From Glomus cerebriforme (Eukaryota; Glomeromycota; Glomeromycetes; Glomerales; Glomeraceae), in assembly GCA_003550305.1 (NCBI GenBank), contig QKYT01000541.1, positions 29,467 to 78,814 on the forward strand: a stretch of 49,348 nt of DNA. The letters run 5' to 3'. The position numbers and the translations under genes are program-made. Positions within the stretch are counted from its first letter, which is position 1, and every line of letters starts with the position of its first letter. The notes beneath the pieces are model-generated. The model had not been told where the DNA came from. It made no database searches and worked only from the letters and a program-made list of their open reading frames with translations. Below are positions 34,919 through 48,357 of this stretch, one piece after another.

Positions 34919-37900
34919 AATTAAATAAATTATTCTTCTCTTTTTTAATATTTAATCCGAATTTCTCAATTGGATTCATGATTACATAAGCTTAAATGAA
35001 TGACCATCATTCGTTTTGGTGATATTACCAGCCAGAATTATATAAGTGTTGGCCCTGAATAAAATATTAAATGCAATAATCTAATAATCTAGCAAGAAAA
35101 ATTTCTCATTGAACATATTACGTCAAAATTTTTTTAATTGTTTTTTTTTTGTTGAAAAATTTTATCAATTGATCTGCATACTCGTCCGATATAAAATCTG
35201 ATTGAATTAGTATTAACAAAAATTATTAAGTTTGGTATTTAATAATAAAGAATCAACAACCAATCCAACCAATCACTATTTTGTATATGACATCTACAAT
35301 AATGAGCCAGTCTGTAAAATTAAGTATTTTATCAAAGAACAGTGACCGAGTCTTAAAAGTTAAGATCTAGATAAGATATTTCTATTTAAGGTAAATAGAG
35401 GAATCACTCCGAACATACAATGCTACAGATAAATTGAAAGAACATTTGGCGAAAATTGAAATGCCTGGATCAATCTCTAAACATTTTTTCAACCCGCCGG
35501 CAGAATACTGTGAGACTTGCGTTAACATAGTAGTATATGTGAGTGATGAAACATAAAATACCATATATATTAGTACAATTTACTATTTTTTTTGTGTAAT
35601 TTTCTGATTTATATTTCTTAAATATGACCGCATCATTACAATTGTTAAAGTCTTAATAAAAATAGTGTATATTAATAAATCAATAAAATAATAAAACATT
35701 TATTCTTTTTTTAAACTCGTGTATATTACATGTGTATCTGTTTGAAGTTAGTGAAAACATTTATCTTTAAAAACCTATGGCTGAAAAGTCATGTAACAAA
35801 CACGTTTCTATCTCCTTTGTCAAATCAAGCGGTATGTCAAATCTTACAAGAGGATCATCTTCAGGCTTATCTCAACAAATCCCCCCATGGAGGTAGCTAT
35901 TAATAACCATGGATACATTTTTTATATTATCTGTCAATCGTCCAGCAATCTTAGCCACATCTTGATAGGAACTACCACTGTTAAACATTACTAAGTGGAA
36001 TATGTTATCATGAATGAACATTGATCTTATGATATTTTGCATTACATATATTGGTAAAATATTTCAATGACGCTCATTCCTAAAAAGTTGAGCCAGTCTG
36101 GGCACTCATTTATTATGCAAGTTTATACTCATTTGATCTGTGTGCCAATTCATTATAAATTTGCAAAATTCTGGACTTATATTTGAGCGAAGCTCAATTC
36201 CACTGAAATGGAAGTGATAAATAATTGTAAACTATGCTTACATTATGTTGTAATAATTCTGTCCGTAACAAGTTTTTCAGTTCTTCGTACGATATAATGT
36301 TATGTCATATAACTGGATATGATCGCCACAGATCATTCCTGGCCAGGATAACATTTCATTGTGTTATTAATGACGCTCTTATTATGGAATTACCATATTA
36401 CTATTTATTTTCCTGTTAACGTTAGTCAGTTACTAAAAAAAGTAATAAAAGTCTGGCCAACATTATCAAAATTGTCTAAAAAAGGAAAGATTTACATGGC
36501 TTATTCTACGCATTCTCCTCAGTATTATTCGCGTCCTGGTCAACTCATGTACGAAACTTTGAGTAGTATAAAACTTAACTGTATGATATATAGGAAACAT
36601 TCCGTTCTACATATCAATAGGAAAGAAACGATAAGCGACCTAAAAAAATTAATTAATATTGGATATAATTGAGTTCCCAATTTCCCATAGTTCCAGAATC
36701 ATCTTTTCATGACGAAAATGAACTAATTGCAATATACTATATCGAAAAATACTTGCCTTCTCATGAAAATAAAAAAATTTAAACATCATCCTTAAATCAT
36801 CCGAACATAATGTCTTGCAATAATCGTGTGATTCATTCTCGACGAAAATCAAATGATACAAAACTTTTCATACAACATTTTATGTAGTTTTATATTATAA
36901 TCATGCAATTTATGTGTTGTAAGTATATAATATTTCATGTATTTTATAATTTTATTATATTATAATTATTGTATAATCCTGCAATTTACATGTTATAAAT
37001 ATACAACGATTTATTATATTATAATTATTATATTATCAAAATCCCTGCACAATTTTTGCAATTGCAGTCTCCATTTTAACGGTTCATTGTGGCAGGAGAC
37101 TAGCTTGTTGTTCTACAAGTTCAATTACAGTAGCCAAAATATTTAAAGTTTTTTAATGTACAAACTTTAGCTCACATAACATGGGCACATAATTTACGTG
37201 CTAATGACGTAATTAATATAGTTAATATAGTGAGTTATCTGTTTTCAGTATCCTCGAGTCCGTTGCTCCAAGAATCGTTCTGACTAGTATATTTTTTCGA
37301 TAGGTGAGTTATAAAACTTATTTCCAACATCATTCGTTGTGTCTTTTATATTATTACCATCTAACACATTCGTTTCTGAGTTGCGAAGGAAATAAACCAA
37401 TTTCTAGCTTTATATTGTTTGATCGATGTTGATAGTTTCTCTCTTAAAACAGCTCTTTAACAAGATAGTGATCATCTATAATAGATAAGTATTTTTTCCG
37501 TTCTGTTTTGATGATCCTCACTAAAAATTGCGCCAGATGAAAGATTGCCGATACTCCATCTTATTTGTACCAGCAGCCGATCTGTAATACAATATATTCA
37601 ATATTATTGGTTAAGATTTGGACCATTATGTGTCCTTTATGGACACGTCTTACGTCTTTTCGAAAATTAAAAATTTTTAAATTTTTTAGTTTTTTAATGT
37701 AATATAATTCCAAATTCCAAATGATGATAAAGTTGGTAACTTGAATGTCTCTTGAAAAATGTATTCAGATAGTGTTAAAGCCAATATTATCAACTATAAA
37801 ATGTATTATAAATGGATGTAAAAAAACAGTTTCTCAATTATTATTAACAAAATAGGAATCGTGAATACACTGTTCCACACAACAGAACGTGCTGTGTAAC

Positions 37901-38432
37901 ATATTAATTTGATGAATGTAATTCCTCCTTAAGATTTTACTCTTATCATCTGCCATAGAAATTTTCTTACGAAAATCTCCGCAAGTTGAACTTGTATCGC
38001 ATGAAAGTATGTACGTTATCAGTTATATCAGGCAATTAATCAGTAAGCTTAATCTTACTTTAGTTAAAAACTACAAAATTTCTGCGGAAAAATACCTGAT
38101 TTGTCGGATTATGGAATGATCTTTTGAACTTAAAATGTCAGATCATGCGATAATATTCCAATTACCCCAAAAAATGTTCAATTTCGTTATCTGTGAAAAA
38201 ATAATAGTACAGGTTTGTCATACATTCAAACATATTAAAGGAATCTACAATTCAATATTTTTATTCATTGGAAATTATTTGAACTTTTATATTCCAATTA
38301 ATTTTAATGAGCAGTCACGAAAATTCAGGTATTAATCTAGTGAATAGCATAAAAAAAGACGTTCGTTAACGTATGCTTGATTATTACTTACGGGTGTGCT
38401 TCAACTTTTTTTTTCTTTTAAAAAATCCCTAG
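34919..38432. other. 3.5-kb spacer with possible coding relics
   Basis: No intact gene. Open pieces at 35382-35564 (minus), 35770-36230 (minus, with stops) and 36234-36672 (plus) contain protein-like text but are broken by stops, and I cannot place them in a family. The 5' end of the giant GTPase/VWA gene may lie in the last few hundred bases (an ATG at 38135 opens 66 codons). The inverted near-palindrome copy is at 35028-35057. Confidence 0.4.
35028..35057 (-). repeat. GGCC-ended near-palindrome, copy 2
   Basis: CCAGCCAGAATTATATAAGTGTTGGCCCTG. It is the reverse-orientation relative of the 31006-31034 copy: same CAGGGCC and GGCTGG ends, diverged middle. Confidence 0.5.
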
Positions 38433-41400
38433 CAAGTTCTGCTGAACGCCGACCATCAGCAGTTCAAGAGGATAATGAAAATCATACTACATTTGAGTAC
38501 GATAATAAGAATGATTTGTGTAAATCCATTCCTGGACTTTATCGATTGCTGGATTTGTGCAAAGATGAAGGATCTAATGGACTTGGTAAAGAAGTTTTCA
38601 TCGTTATGTTGATTAAATTTTCAAATTTATAAAAACATTCTTATTTAAAAATAATTAAAATTGCAGTTGACAAGATAATTATATCTCAGCAAGATATTAA
38701 ACGTCTTTGCAATAAAATCATGCCAAATAGTTTCAAGTCCATCTCGAAGATAAATTATGAAAAATTGAATTCACGATCAATTCGACTTATTGGATGCTAC
38801 GGTCGCAACGAACTAATTGCAAAATTTTTGTTCACTAAGAATATTATCGATCAGAAAAGGTAAAATTTTTCATTTTAACTATATACTTGATTATCTTATT
38901 CTTTCTAAATGATTAAAATGATACTTTTGCTAGTTATGAATCGTTGATTTTATATTTATCATCTCCCGATAATTCTTTAAGTGACTCAATATCACAACTC
39001 CGACCGGGAATTTATCTTCAACAAGTGGAGGAGGCAAAAAGTGTGAATCATCTTTTTTTAGTTATACATTGGAGCGAAGATGGTTGCTATGATGATTCTG
39101 TTTCTTCATACAGAAAGAAGAATATGACAAATCTACATAGGTAATTTAATATAAACGATTCATCTGTTATTATTTATTATCCAATTATCATTTAATTTTC
39201 ATCCTTTTTTTTTAGATATCTTACAAAATTGACTGATCATCAAATATGTTTAATGAGCGAACATGATCTTGAAAATATAGATTGGCAAATAGTCTCGAAT
39301 GAAGAGAACGATGATGATAGTGAGGACGATGAGGGTGAAGGCGGCGTATGCTATGATTTCGAAGTAAGAAGAAGTCAAGAGCAAAAGCAGGATTTCGAAA
39401 TTTCTCTTGGATTTAGAGTGAGTCGGATGTTATATTTTTAAACGTATTGAGGGATAACTATTGCTCTTGATAGAAATCGATATTTATTATCTTTTTAATA
39501 TCCAACACAATTTATCCTTATGAATTTAATTATCAACTCTTTTATTGTAAGATTAATATTTCAGGATTGGTATCATGTCAAGCTCAAAGTAGTGATTATC
39601 TCAATAATATCCCATTGAATCCACTGGTTGTCGAATCTGTATCAAATCAAACCTTTTTTACGCGTGAAATTCTTCCCGAAACCAAGATTGCTGAGAGCGG
39701 CATAATACCATTTAAATCAACTTCCGATTTTCGCGATTATTTCAAAAGAAAACTGGAAACTCAAAAATGTGCTCTCATTTTAGAGACAAGCTTAACAATG
39801 TCAAAACTTGAAGCAATCGTTAAAGATGGATTAAACTTGGAAGGGATCCTTCAACCGTATTACGACGCCGTGATTAAACTCGATCAGGAAAAGGCTAGAT
39901 CTAAGGAGCAACATAAAGAAATGACTAAGCAAGATGGCTTACTTATAGAAAAACTTGCGTGGCAGTTGCTTAAACTCAATTATGGGTAAATTATTCTTTA
40001 ATTTCTTTTAAATTAAAGATGATACGATCAACTATGCTAATCATTCGTTGATTTTAAGTGAATTCGAGGGCTCCTTGCATGATAATAAAGAACAATGCGG
40101 TAAGATTTCTTAGAATTGAGTTATTCAAAAAATTTAATATCTAACTTTATCTAAATTTATCGTAAAGATGTCGTGAAAGAAAGTGGTCAGTAAATATTAT
40201 TCTTATGATGTTTATTTCTTTCATTGATTTTAATTAACTGATATATTCATTATTCACATAAAATTCCTTTTTTTTTAGAAATTCAATACATTCAGGAAAA
40301 ATATCCTAAAATCATATCAAAATTGAATGATATTATCAACAACATTGGATACCCACCATGGGTGAATCTTAAGAGACGGTTTGTTTTTGCAAGAGATTTC
40401 TGCAGCAAAAACTCCGAAAACAATACTCACGAACCTTTGTTGGATCAAAAACAATTGGAAATCTTTTTCGATGAAACAGTCGATATTATTAATCTCGTTG
40501 AAAAGCATAAGACAAATTGGTGGAGTTCTCCATACTCTATTGTGCAAAAGATTAAAGAAGAAGCCTCTCGGATTTCTGACGATCAATTTGTTAAAGATAT
40601 TTTGCAAGACGATCAAATTGCTAATGCTTTTTATACCGAGTATGTTAATTGGCGAAAAGGGCCCCTTATAAATAGGGTCAAAGAGGTTTTACCGAAACCT
40701 TCAATGTTTAGTACGCAAATAACATGGAAGTTGGATTCCGAATTTGATCATCAGAAACGTGAACTTGAAATTCGTGAAATAAATCGCATTTGTTCCGAGA
40801 TTAAAAACAAGTATCCTGAAGGAGAACTCTTAATAGTGAAAGATATTGAAATAAATGGTAAATTATCGGTTTATTAAATTTACTTTACTTACAAACATAT
40901 CTCCAACCTTTTTTTTCGCATTTGAAGCTCCTTATACGCGTTGGGGTAAAACATCATATCGGCTTTCTAGAGAAATCGAGGCCATACGTTCAGCTCAGTT
41001 ACGAATTACTATATATGAAACAAGGATCAGTCAAGAAGATTCTTTGGAATTAGAAAAAGATGAAACTTTTATACCTACACCTTTATTACACAGTTTGGGT
41101 CGAAATCCGGGCGTTTCTTTCGAAATTGATCCAGAAACATATGATTTTATGTACAGTAATTATATCACATTTATTATCTATAATTAATATATATCACAGA
41201 CACATGATTAAAAAAAATATTTTTTCTTATAGCGATATATCACAATTCGATAAAAAGTTTCTCGTAATTTTGTGGAACAAAGTGATCAATAAAATGGAAC
41301 TCTATTTTGATTCATTACGACGTTTGCCCAAAATGATTGAACAGCAATCTCCAATCAAGAAATTGACTTCTGGATCAAGATCGAAAATTGCTATTAATGA

Positions 41401-44400
41401 TTCAAAGGGGTTGATTGCAATTTATAGTCCCGAAAAAGCTTCGGTTTGTTATATATTTAATTAATGTAATTGTGTTATTTTTGGTTGACTTAAAAAATTT
41501 AATGGCATCTTTTATTATTTATAGCTCAATGTTTTTGGTTTCGATGATGACCAAGCGAATCTTAATCTGCGCTATAGAAATATTCAACTTAAGCAGTATT
41601 ATAATGATATTGCTCCCGAAATCACTCATTTTCTTTTTATAAAAGATACTGAAGATATTTGTTTTGTTGAAGATACTGGCAAAGCAAAAATTTATAGTTT
41701 AATAAATGATAGTTTTCGTCCCGGAATCGCTGATTTTCCACCCTCAGCTACCAAGATTCTGAGTACTCCAGATGGTGCTTGCATTGTGGCTTTTACCACA
41801 GAACAAGAGGATATCGAGGATATTGAAATGCCGGACGTGACCATCTCCGATACCGAGGATGAAGATGTAAGCAATGAAGAGCCTTTCGATAATGATTCGA
41901 ATTCTGACGCTGAATCAGATTTTGTTAAGGCACATATTTACTTTGTCGATGGCTTTAGTCAAAATGCTAAAAAAGTTATTATGGTCCCTTTTACAAAATC
42001 ATCAATAGAAGGCGTTCAATTTTCAGTAATTGATAAGCGTCAAATTCACTTAATCACCCTAAATAAACAAGATCTATTTCAATCGGTAATGGTAAGAATA
42101 ACTCATGCCAAAACTCAATACCGTTTTGAGAGACAATCACAACATATAACTTTGGGTCAAGTTAAAATTGAAAATAATAGATCATTAACTATTTTGGGAA
42201 AGGATACTATGTTCAATCGTGATTTCCGTGTTGGTGATTATTTAATTATTGGAGATGAGAAGCGACAAGTATCCGAAATTATTTATGACAATGTATTAAA
42301 GATCGTACGGCCAGGCTTTGAAAATGTTAAGATTGGACAGTGGTTAGATTTCGATATTGAACAAAGGACTACCAATAATGGTCTTATTGATGCTTACGCC
42401 ATGGTCTTTACGAAGTACGCGACAACAACTCCTATTGGCCAAATCGACAACCCTTTAAAAGCAACGTTTGTTGTTGATGTATCTGAGAACTCTAGAACAT
42501 TTGCAAGTTATGAAACAAAAATTCGAAAGTATGTTATTAAAATGTTCGAAAAAGTTAAAAAGGAGACCAAAAAACCTTCCGGCCATTTGAAGAATTTCAA
42601 AGCTGCATATACAATTTTTGAGAATCTTACTTTGAACGAAGAAAGCACCGAGTATCGATTTGGAGAGTAAATATTGTTAATTATAATATGTTCTCATATT
42701 TAGAAACGTTTGTTAATTCTAAAATATTAATCTATTAGATGGATAATCCAGCTTTTTTGTTTGATCCCAATTCAAATTGCCATTGCACGCGATAATGAAT
42801 TTGTACCTCTACGAGATGGAGTGTTCTCACCTGAAATCGATCAACCTACTTTTGATGAAGGATACGGACTAATTGGAAGTGTAAGCAAAGCTATATCTTT
42901 TGGATGGTATGAAGCCATTTTCGAACATTACGCAGATTTAGAAGTTAAAGTAATATCGTCGATGGGTGAACAATCATGTGGTAAGTGAAATAATGTAATT
43001 TTATATGAGATTTTCAAATAATATTCTCCAATTCATCATATTTTATTCATAAAAGGCAAGAGTTATTTACTTAATCATTGTGTTGGTTCCACCTTTGATG
43101 GATCTGCCATGGTGAGAAAAAATGTTTAATGCTTTTACATTTAAAGTCAATTTCAAACATTCAAACTAATAAATCCCATTCTCTAGCGATGCACAGAAGG
43201 AGTATGGATGTCAGTAGGTATGGTCGTATTAGAATGTAAAAAAAAAATATAGTTACTGTCACTACAGATATTTAATTTTCAATACTATAATTAATTCGAT
43301 TGAAAGTGAAAACAAACGATATTCTTTATGTCGCCTTGGATTTTGAAGGTAATGTAGCCTTGTTTGTTTTTCATGACTATTTGTAAATCTCTTATTATCT
43401 ACGATAAATGTTGCAGGTTTAGCGAGTATTGAGAGGACTCCGCAGGAAGAGACTTTCATGCAGCTTCTCAATGCTGCCTTATCTAATCTTGTACTATTTA
43501 AGAGTCAATTTGCCGTTAGTCGAGACATTTCTTCAATGTTTCAGCGCTTTCAAGATGGTACAAATTACTTCGGTGATGATCCGGATATATTTCAAGTAAA
43601 TATTCATCAAAATCTTCCGGTGTCAATAATAATTACCCACTCATTTATTCTCTCTGTATTTATATTCCTTAGGCTCGATTTTGTATCATTATCAAAGATG
43701 TGGCTAAAACTGATCGAGAAGACATTGTTACTGAATTTCAATCTAAATTCTCCAAAATCGTAGACCGGGTATGTCATGGCTTAAATAACTTTCTACTTTT
43801 GGGGGGGGGGGAATAACAAATAGGAAATTAATTGGCTAGTTCTTAATTATAGGAAGAGGAGGATAATTTCATTACAAAATTATATCGTAATAAAATGAGT
43901 ATTGTTCCTTGGCCAGTGTTTAATGAAGCCGCATTTTATACAACCTTTAAACAACTTAAAGTTAAGCTGGACGTCCAAGATTCTAAGTACAAGAATGCTA
44001 GAGCTTTTATCGAAAAAATGAAGGTAAAGACGAACTTTTATTTTACCTTAATCATAGACATTTTAAAATACATTTAATATTAATTGCGATAATTTTAGGT
44101 GTTAATGACTAAGTTAAAGTTAGTATATATTTTTTATATTTGATTTTTCTTTGTTAAGACACTAAATTTTTATTCACTTTCACAGAGTATGTGATTGGGG
44201 TAGTATCCAAGCAACTTTAATCACAATGCGCGCATTAGAAATCAAGAAATTTCTCAATAACGTCATTTCTTATGGTTACGAGCAAAAAGATGATGATCCT
44301 TTTTTTGAATATGAAGAAAATGCGACCACTGATATTGATAAATTAGAGCAGGGAATTAGACCTCTTCGGGTAATTATGATTTACTACGACGCTTTTTCCA

Positions 44401-47400
44401 AATGTTAATTGAGAATATGGGTTGAAAATCGTGTTCGGATCAAATAGGGACGTGACGATGGAACTTTGATACCTGACGATGTAGTATCTCTCTCTGAGGT
44501 TTTTGATGATATTGATGAATCTGTTAAATTAATTCCTGATACTGGACTTATATTGTTAAAGGATGGAAAAGATTTTGTCGAGCTTTCAAATGGTAAAGCA
44601 ATTTAGTACTACATTACATTGCATTAATAACAAGTTTAAGTTGAATATTTGGTTTTTTTCAATAGATTTGAGGAATTATTTTGAGGAAAATGTTCAAGCT
44701 CGAGGAGAAACAGCTGATAGCCAATGGGTTGAAAAATATGATAAATTTTTAAAGTTCATTATAAAGAGACGCATTGATCGTGTTCAACAATGGTTCAATA
44801 AAAACACCTCTAGATTTCCTAATGATCATAATGAGATCAAAATTACTAGTTATGCACTCGAGCAAGAAATAACCAAGTTAAACTTATTCTGGAATATTTG
44901 TCGACTCCGATGTAACAGCTGCGGCATGACTTGTCTCAAGACAAGTCGTCATGATGATAATGAAAAAGACATGGGCCATGATTGTTTAACGGATCACTTG
45001 TGTCATTTTCGTTGTTTCTTTGAAGAAGCTCATACAACTGGCACTTTACCTGAATGCTCACAATTCGCTGGTCATGAAGGAAAGCACATTTGTGTACAAA
45101 ATCATGCTTGTGGGGAACCTTGTACTTTTTCTGGGAAACGAAATTGTCAAACCCGCTGTGCTAAAGAGGTTGGACATGAAAAAACTCTTGGAAGCGAAAC
45201 CCATTTATGTGAAGCCAGTCGACATTATTGTGGTGCGCCATGTTCATTAAAAATAAACTTACCTAGTGAATCTTATGAATGCCGAAATAAATGTATAGTA
45301 AGTATACAGATGTTAAGATTATATTTACCTTTATACTTACTATATCTTTTATTATATTTGAAGATTCCTTGTGAAGATAGTCATTCTGTCCATAAATGTC
45401 AAAACGAGGTGTGTCCAATCGAATGCCCACTTGAAGGATGTCAACGAAGATGTGAAAGCAAAGAACATTTCCATGCTTTTGAAAAAGATGTACAGCACTT
45501 TTGCGGGTAATTAAATGCCAACATCATTTAAAGTAAATTTTAAGCGATAATTAATATAATAAAATTTTAGAAATGAACATCAATGCCCAAAAGAATGCGA
45601 AGAAAATGGGATTTGCAAAATCGTAACTGAACCTACTGCAATGGTTAAAGAACAAGCCGAATATGTCAACAAGTTTGGCAGCTTTATGTTTACAAAGGTA
45701 ATATTTCATATAAGATATAGATCCTCTATTATAAATCTTATATGTGGAATAAATCTTTTAATTTTATAGTATTCCCAAACCTTTCAAAGGCTCCAATGCT
45801 GCAAGAAAATCCCTCCTTATAAATTTGGACATGAAGGCAAACATGTTCACGAAGAAAAAAAGATTCATGAATGCAATGAATTATGCCCTGATGATGAGGG
45901 TAAACATATTAAAGAAGAAAATGACAAACAAAATTTTCATTATTGTGATGTCAAGTGTCCGAATTGTGCGTATTATGTGAGTGATCTTTTATAATTATTT
46001 TGATGGTTGGATATCATAATATGAACATTAATAATTTTTATTTTTTTATTTATTTTAAGTGCACATTACCTTACGATCATGGTAAAATGCATAATACCGA
46101 GCATTGTAAGCGATCAATTATATTTATTAGTTAAACTATAATTCAAAATTAATTCTAACAATTTTGTTTCAACAGACACTGTCCATGGAAATATGCTTTT
46201 GACNACCTTTACATGTGAAGAGGAGGAGTTTGAATTTGAAGGTTCAAGTTTAAATATAAATTTTGACTACATATAAATTAATATATGCATTTACTAATAC
46301 GCCTCGCTTTACCATCTTTATCACTCTTTTATTATTACAGGGCATCGCTTGAATGTAGGAGATCGTGGTGACTTTGTTTTCTGTCACAAAGTAGGTATAT
46401 TAATTCTTTTAAACCATTGCAAGATTTTACATTGTAATTTATTCTATCTTACTAGTTATGTGAAAACATGGGTCGACATCGACATATCGACTTTTGTAAA
46501 GATCCTGGTGTATGTGAGAGTGAGGGAGGTTCTCGAAAGGAAGGAATATTAGAACATATAAANGGTAAAGTAATTTCAAACATATATTACCCAATATCTC
46601 ATTTCTAATATGATTTTGATTCTTAATAACAGCTAATATTAGCCCTCAGCCAANCCGAAAAAAAGATTATGTATCTCATCGTGTCTTTTGGGAATGAACA
46701 ATGTTTCAAGGTATATATACAGTATATTATACACATATACAGATCAAATTTCTATTGGCTTCGTAATTATGTTTAACTTTCTTCTATTTTAGATCCTTAC
46801 TCGAAAGAGGATCGTGAAAATTTCAAAAAGTGTGATCATGAATGTGCCGATGAAAAGCATCACAATGTGGATGAAGTAACTGGTCGAGAACCAACCAAAT
46901 CCTATTGTACTCAAGAAATATTTCACATTCCAGTCGACCTAAAAACATTTTCACTTGGAAAGACTGGTTATGTCTCAACTGACGGACATCACTTTACTTG
47001 CGAAAATCCAACAACAAATGTTGGTAACTTTCATATAATTTTTGTTNTAGATAGAAGTGGTTCTATGAGTTTTAATGATTGCCAGCCAATTTGTTCAAGT
47101 ACTGCAACTTCAAGATTGAAATTATCTCATAACAATCGTCTCGGAGCCGTATATGATGCAGTTTACAACTTTATTGAGACCCGTCGTTCTTCACGAAAGG
47201 CAACACCATCCGGACAGATGGCAATAGATCGTGATATTGTATCTATGGTCCTTTTTGATTATAAAGCCTTTGTTGTTTTTGAGAATGAGAGTTTATCAGA
47301 TCCCGAAAGATTATTAACAAAAATGATGAAACATCAACCTACTGGTGATAATTATTATCATGAGGGGATTAAAAAAGCCTCAGAAATTATCGATAAATAT

Positions 47401-47908
47401 TATGATGCTTCCAAGTGAGTTCTGAAGTTAATTAATTTTATATACAGCATTTGACTTAAATTTAATTTTATATTGTTGATTGAACATTATAATAGGACAA
47501 ATGTAATTATTTTTTTATCGGATGGTGAATACCATGCTCCAGAACCTGAATTACGCAGTCTTTGTGAAAGAGAATCAAATAGAGGGTAATATCAAATTCT
47601 TTCTAAATTTTTAAATAAATTTAATAAACCAATTCAAAATNATTTAATTAACAAGTATTTTTTTAACAATTAGATCACCAATTTTTTTATACACTATTAT
47701 GTTTACTGGAAGCACTNNACATACANATTNTGGTCAATCACTTCAAAAAATGGTTGATATTGTTAGTGAATATCTTCCTAAGTCNAACGACAAAGACTCN
47801 CTAAAATGCCAATATGTTCTTGCAATGGATCAGATAAAGTTAACTGAGCATTTTACTGAAGTAGCTGAAAGTTTACGAAAACATCGCCCGATGTTGATGC
47901 GTAAATAA
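38433..47908 (+). CDS. giant GBP/VLIG-like GTPase with Cys-rich and VWA domains
   Basis: About 33 exons; borders I placed include 38433-38585, 38667-38859, 38934-39140, 39216-39417, 39552-39985, 40279-40857, 40928-41150, 41233-41443, 41525-42666, 42739-42980, 43056-43111, 43417-43595, 44186-44369, 44666-45297, 45364-45506, 45571-45697, 45770-45976, 46793-47414, 47496-47585 and 47674-47908, plus small ones. They close in frame to about 2,320 residues. Parts: an N-terminal unknown region with acidic tracts; a GTPase near 1208-1330 (G1 GEQSCGKS, switch I RCTEGVWM, G3 DFEG, then IIIKDV); a helical segment; a Cys/His-rich region near 1605-2010 (CNSCGMTC, CGEPC, CPIECPLEGC and more); and a C-terminal VWA with MIDAS DRSGS, TGD and SDGE. 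The start codon is not found; the first exon given begins at an acceptor. An in-frame TGA lies at 46695-46697. Function unknown; by family, probably an oligomerising large GTPase. Confidence 0.8.
40168..40185 (+). other. 18-nt micro-exon of the giant gene
   Basis: Between AAAG and GTCAGT. It adds six residues (about DVVKES) and is flanked by phase-1 borders, so skipping it also keeps the frame (40099 to 40279). It may be optional. Confidence 0.4.
43801..43811. repeat. poly-G tract in an intron
   Basis: Eleven consecutive G lie in the intron between 43768 and 43853 of the giant gene, unusual in so A/T-rich a genome. The length may be a sequencing artefact. Confidence 0.6.
44099..44118 (+). 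other. 20-nt micro-exon of the giant gene
   Basis: GTGTTAATGACTAAGTTAAA between TTTTAG and the donor GTTAGT. It is needed to carry the frame from 44023 (phase 0) to 44186 (phase 2), so it is better supported than the 18-nt one. Confidence 0.5.
46695..46697 (+). other. in-frame TGA in the giant gene
   Basis: In exon 46633-46710 the frame reads VSHRVFWE, then TGA, then TMFQ and joins the next exon in phase (DPYSKED). Coding character continues on both sides. It could be a nonsense mutation, a base error (Ns lie at 46563 and 46654), or avoided by an alternative donor GTGTCT at about 46681. Confidence 0.65.
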
Positions 47909-48273
47909 AAANAAAATAACATGTTTAATTTAAATCAATATTGATAACTATTTTATCAGAATGTTCTTTTATAATTCGTGTTAAAATAAAAAAGTATTAT
48001 TTATTATAGTAGTTTTTGTATTCAATTCAGATTTTGTGAAATCACGAAGTTGTGTGGATTTGGCAGATTTATTATTTAAATTTCAAATTTACTAAGTTCC
48101 TACAATTATTTAAATCTTTTTTTACGCTTAAATTCTCTAATAAAATTTTTAAAATAAAAAAACAGTTTTTTTTACAGCATTGAATGTAAGTTTTGCATTA
48201 TAAATTAAGTCCTTTTCTTTTTAAAATNATTATTGTAGAATTATAAGATTTTCAACATTTTTTTTTTTTTTAG

Positions 48274-48357
48274 ATTACATTGCACTCCAGAAATAGTCAA
48301 TTCGGATCTTTGAATTTAGAGTTTTCGATTAGATTCTAAATTCAGTTGCAATGTAAT
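48274..48357. repeat. imperfect foldback, 84 bp
   Basis: ATTACATTGCA (48274-48284) pairs with TGCAATGTAAT (48347-48357), and TGAATTTAGA pairs with TCTAAATTCA inside. It is a hairpin with an unpaired bulge on the left arm. Confidence 0.5.

Noticed and set aside
36234..36672. Overlapping plus-strand frames with protein-like text
   Set aside because: Two frames overlap, neither shows a known domain, and the surroundings are full of stops; noted only as possible relics.
38135..38335. Possible first exon of the giant gene (ATG at 38135)
   Set aside because: No donor in the phase required by the 38433 acceptor could be identified with confidence, so it was left out of the model.
43262..43471. Minus-strand frame opposite the GTPase exons
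   Set aside because: Antisense to conserved DFEG-containing exons; shadow.
1230..46730. Recurrent TACTGTA/TACAGTA words in spacers
   Set aside because: A rough expectation from base composition (about a dozen on both strands) is close to the number I noticed, so no enrichment is claimed.
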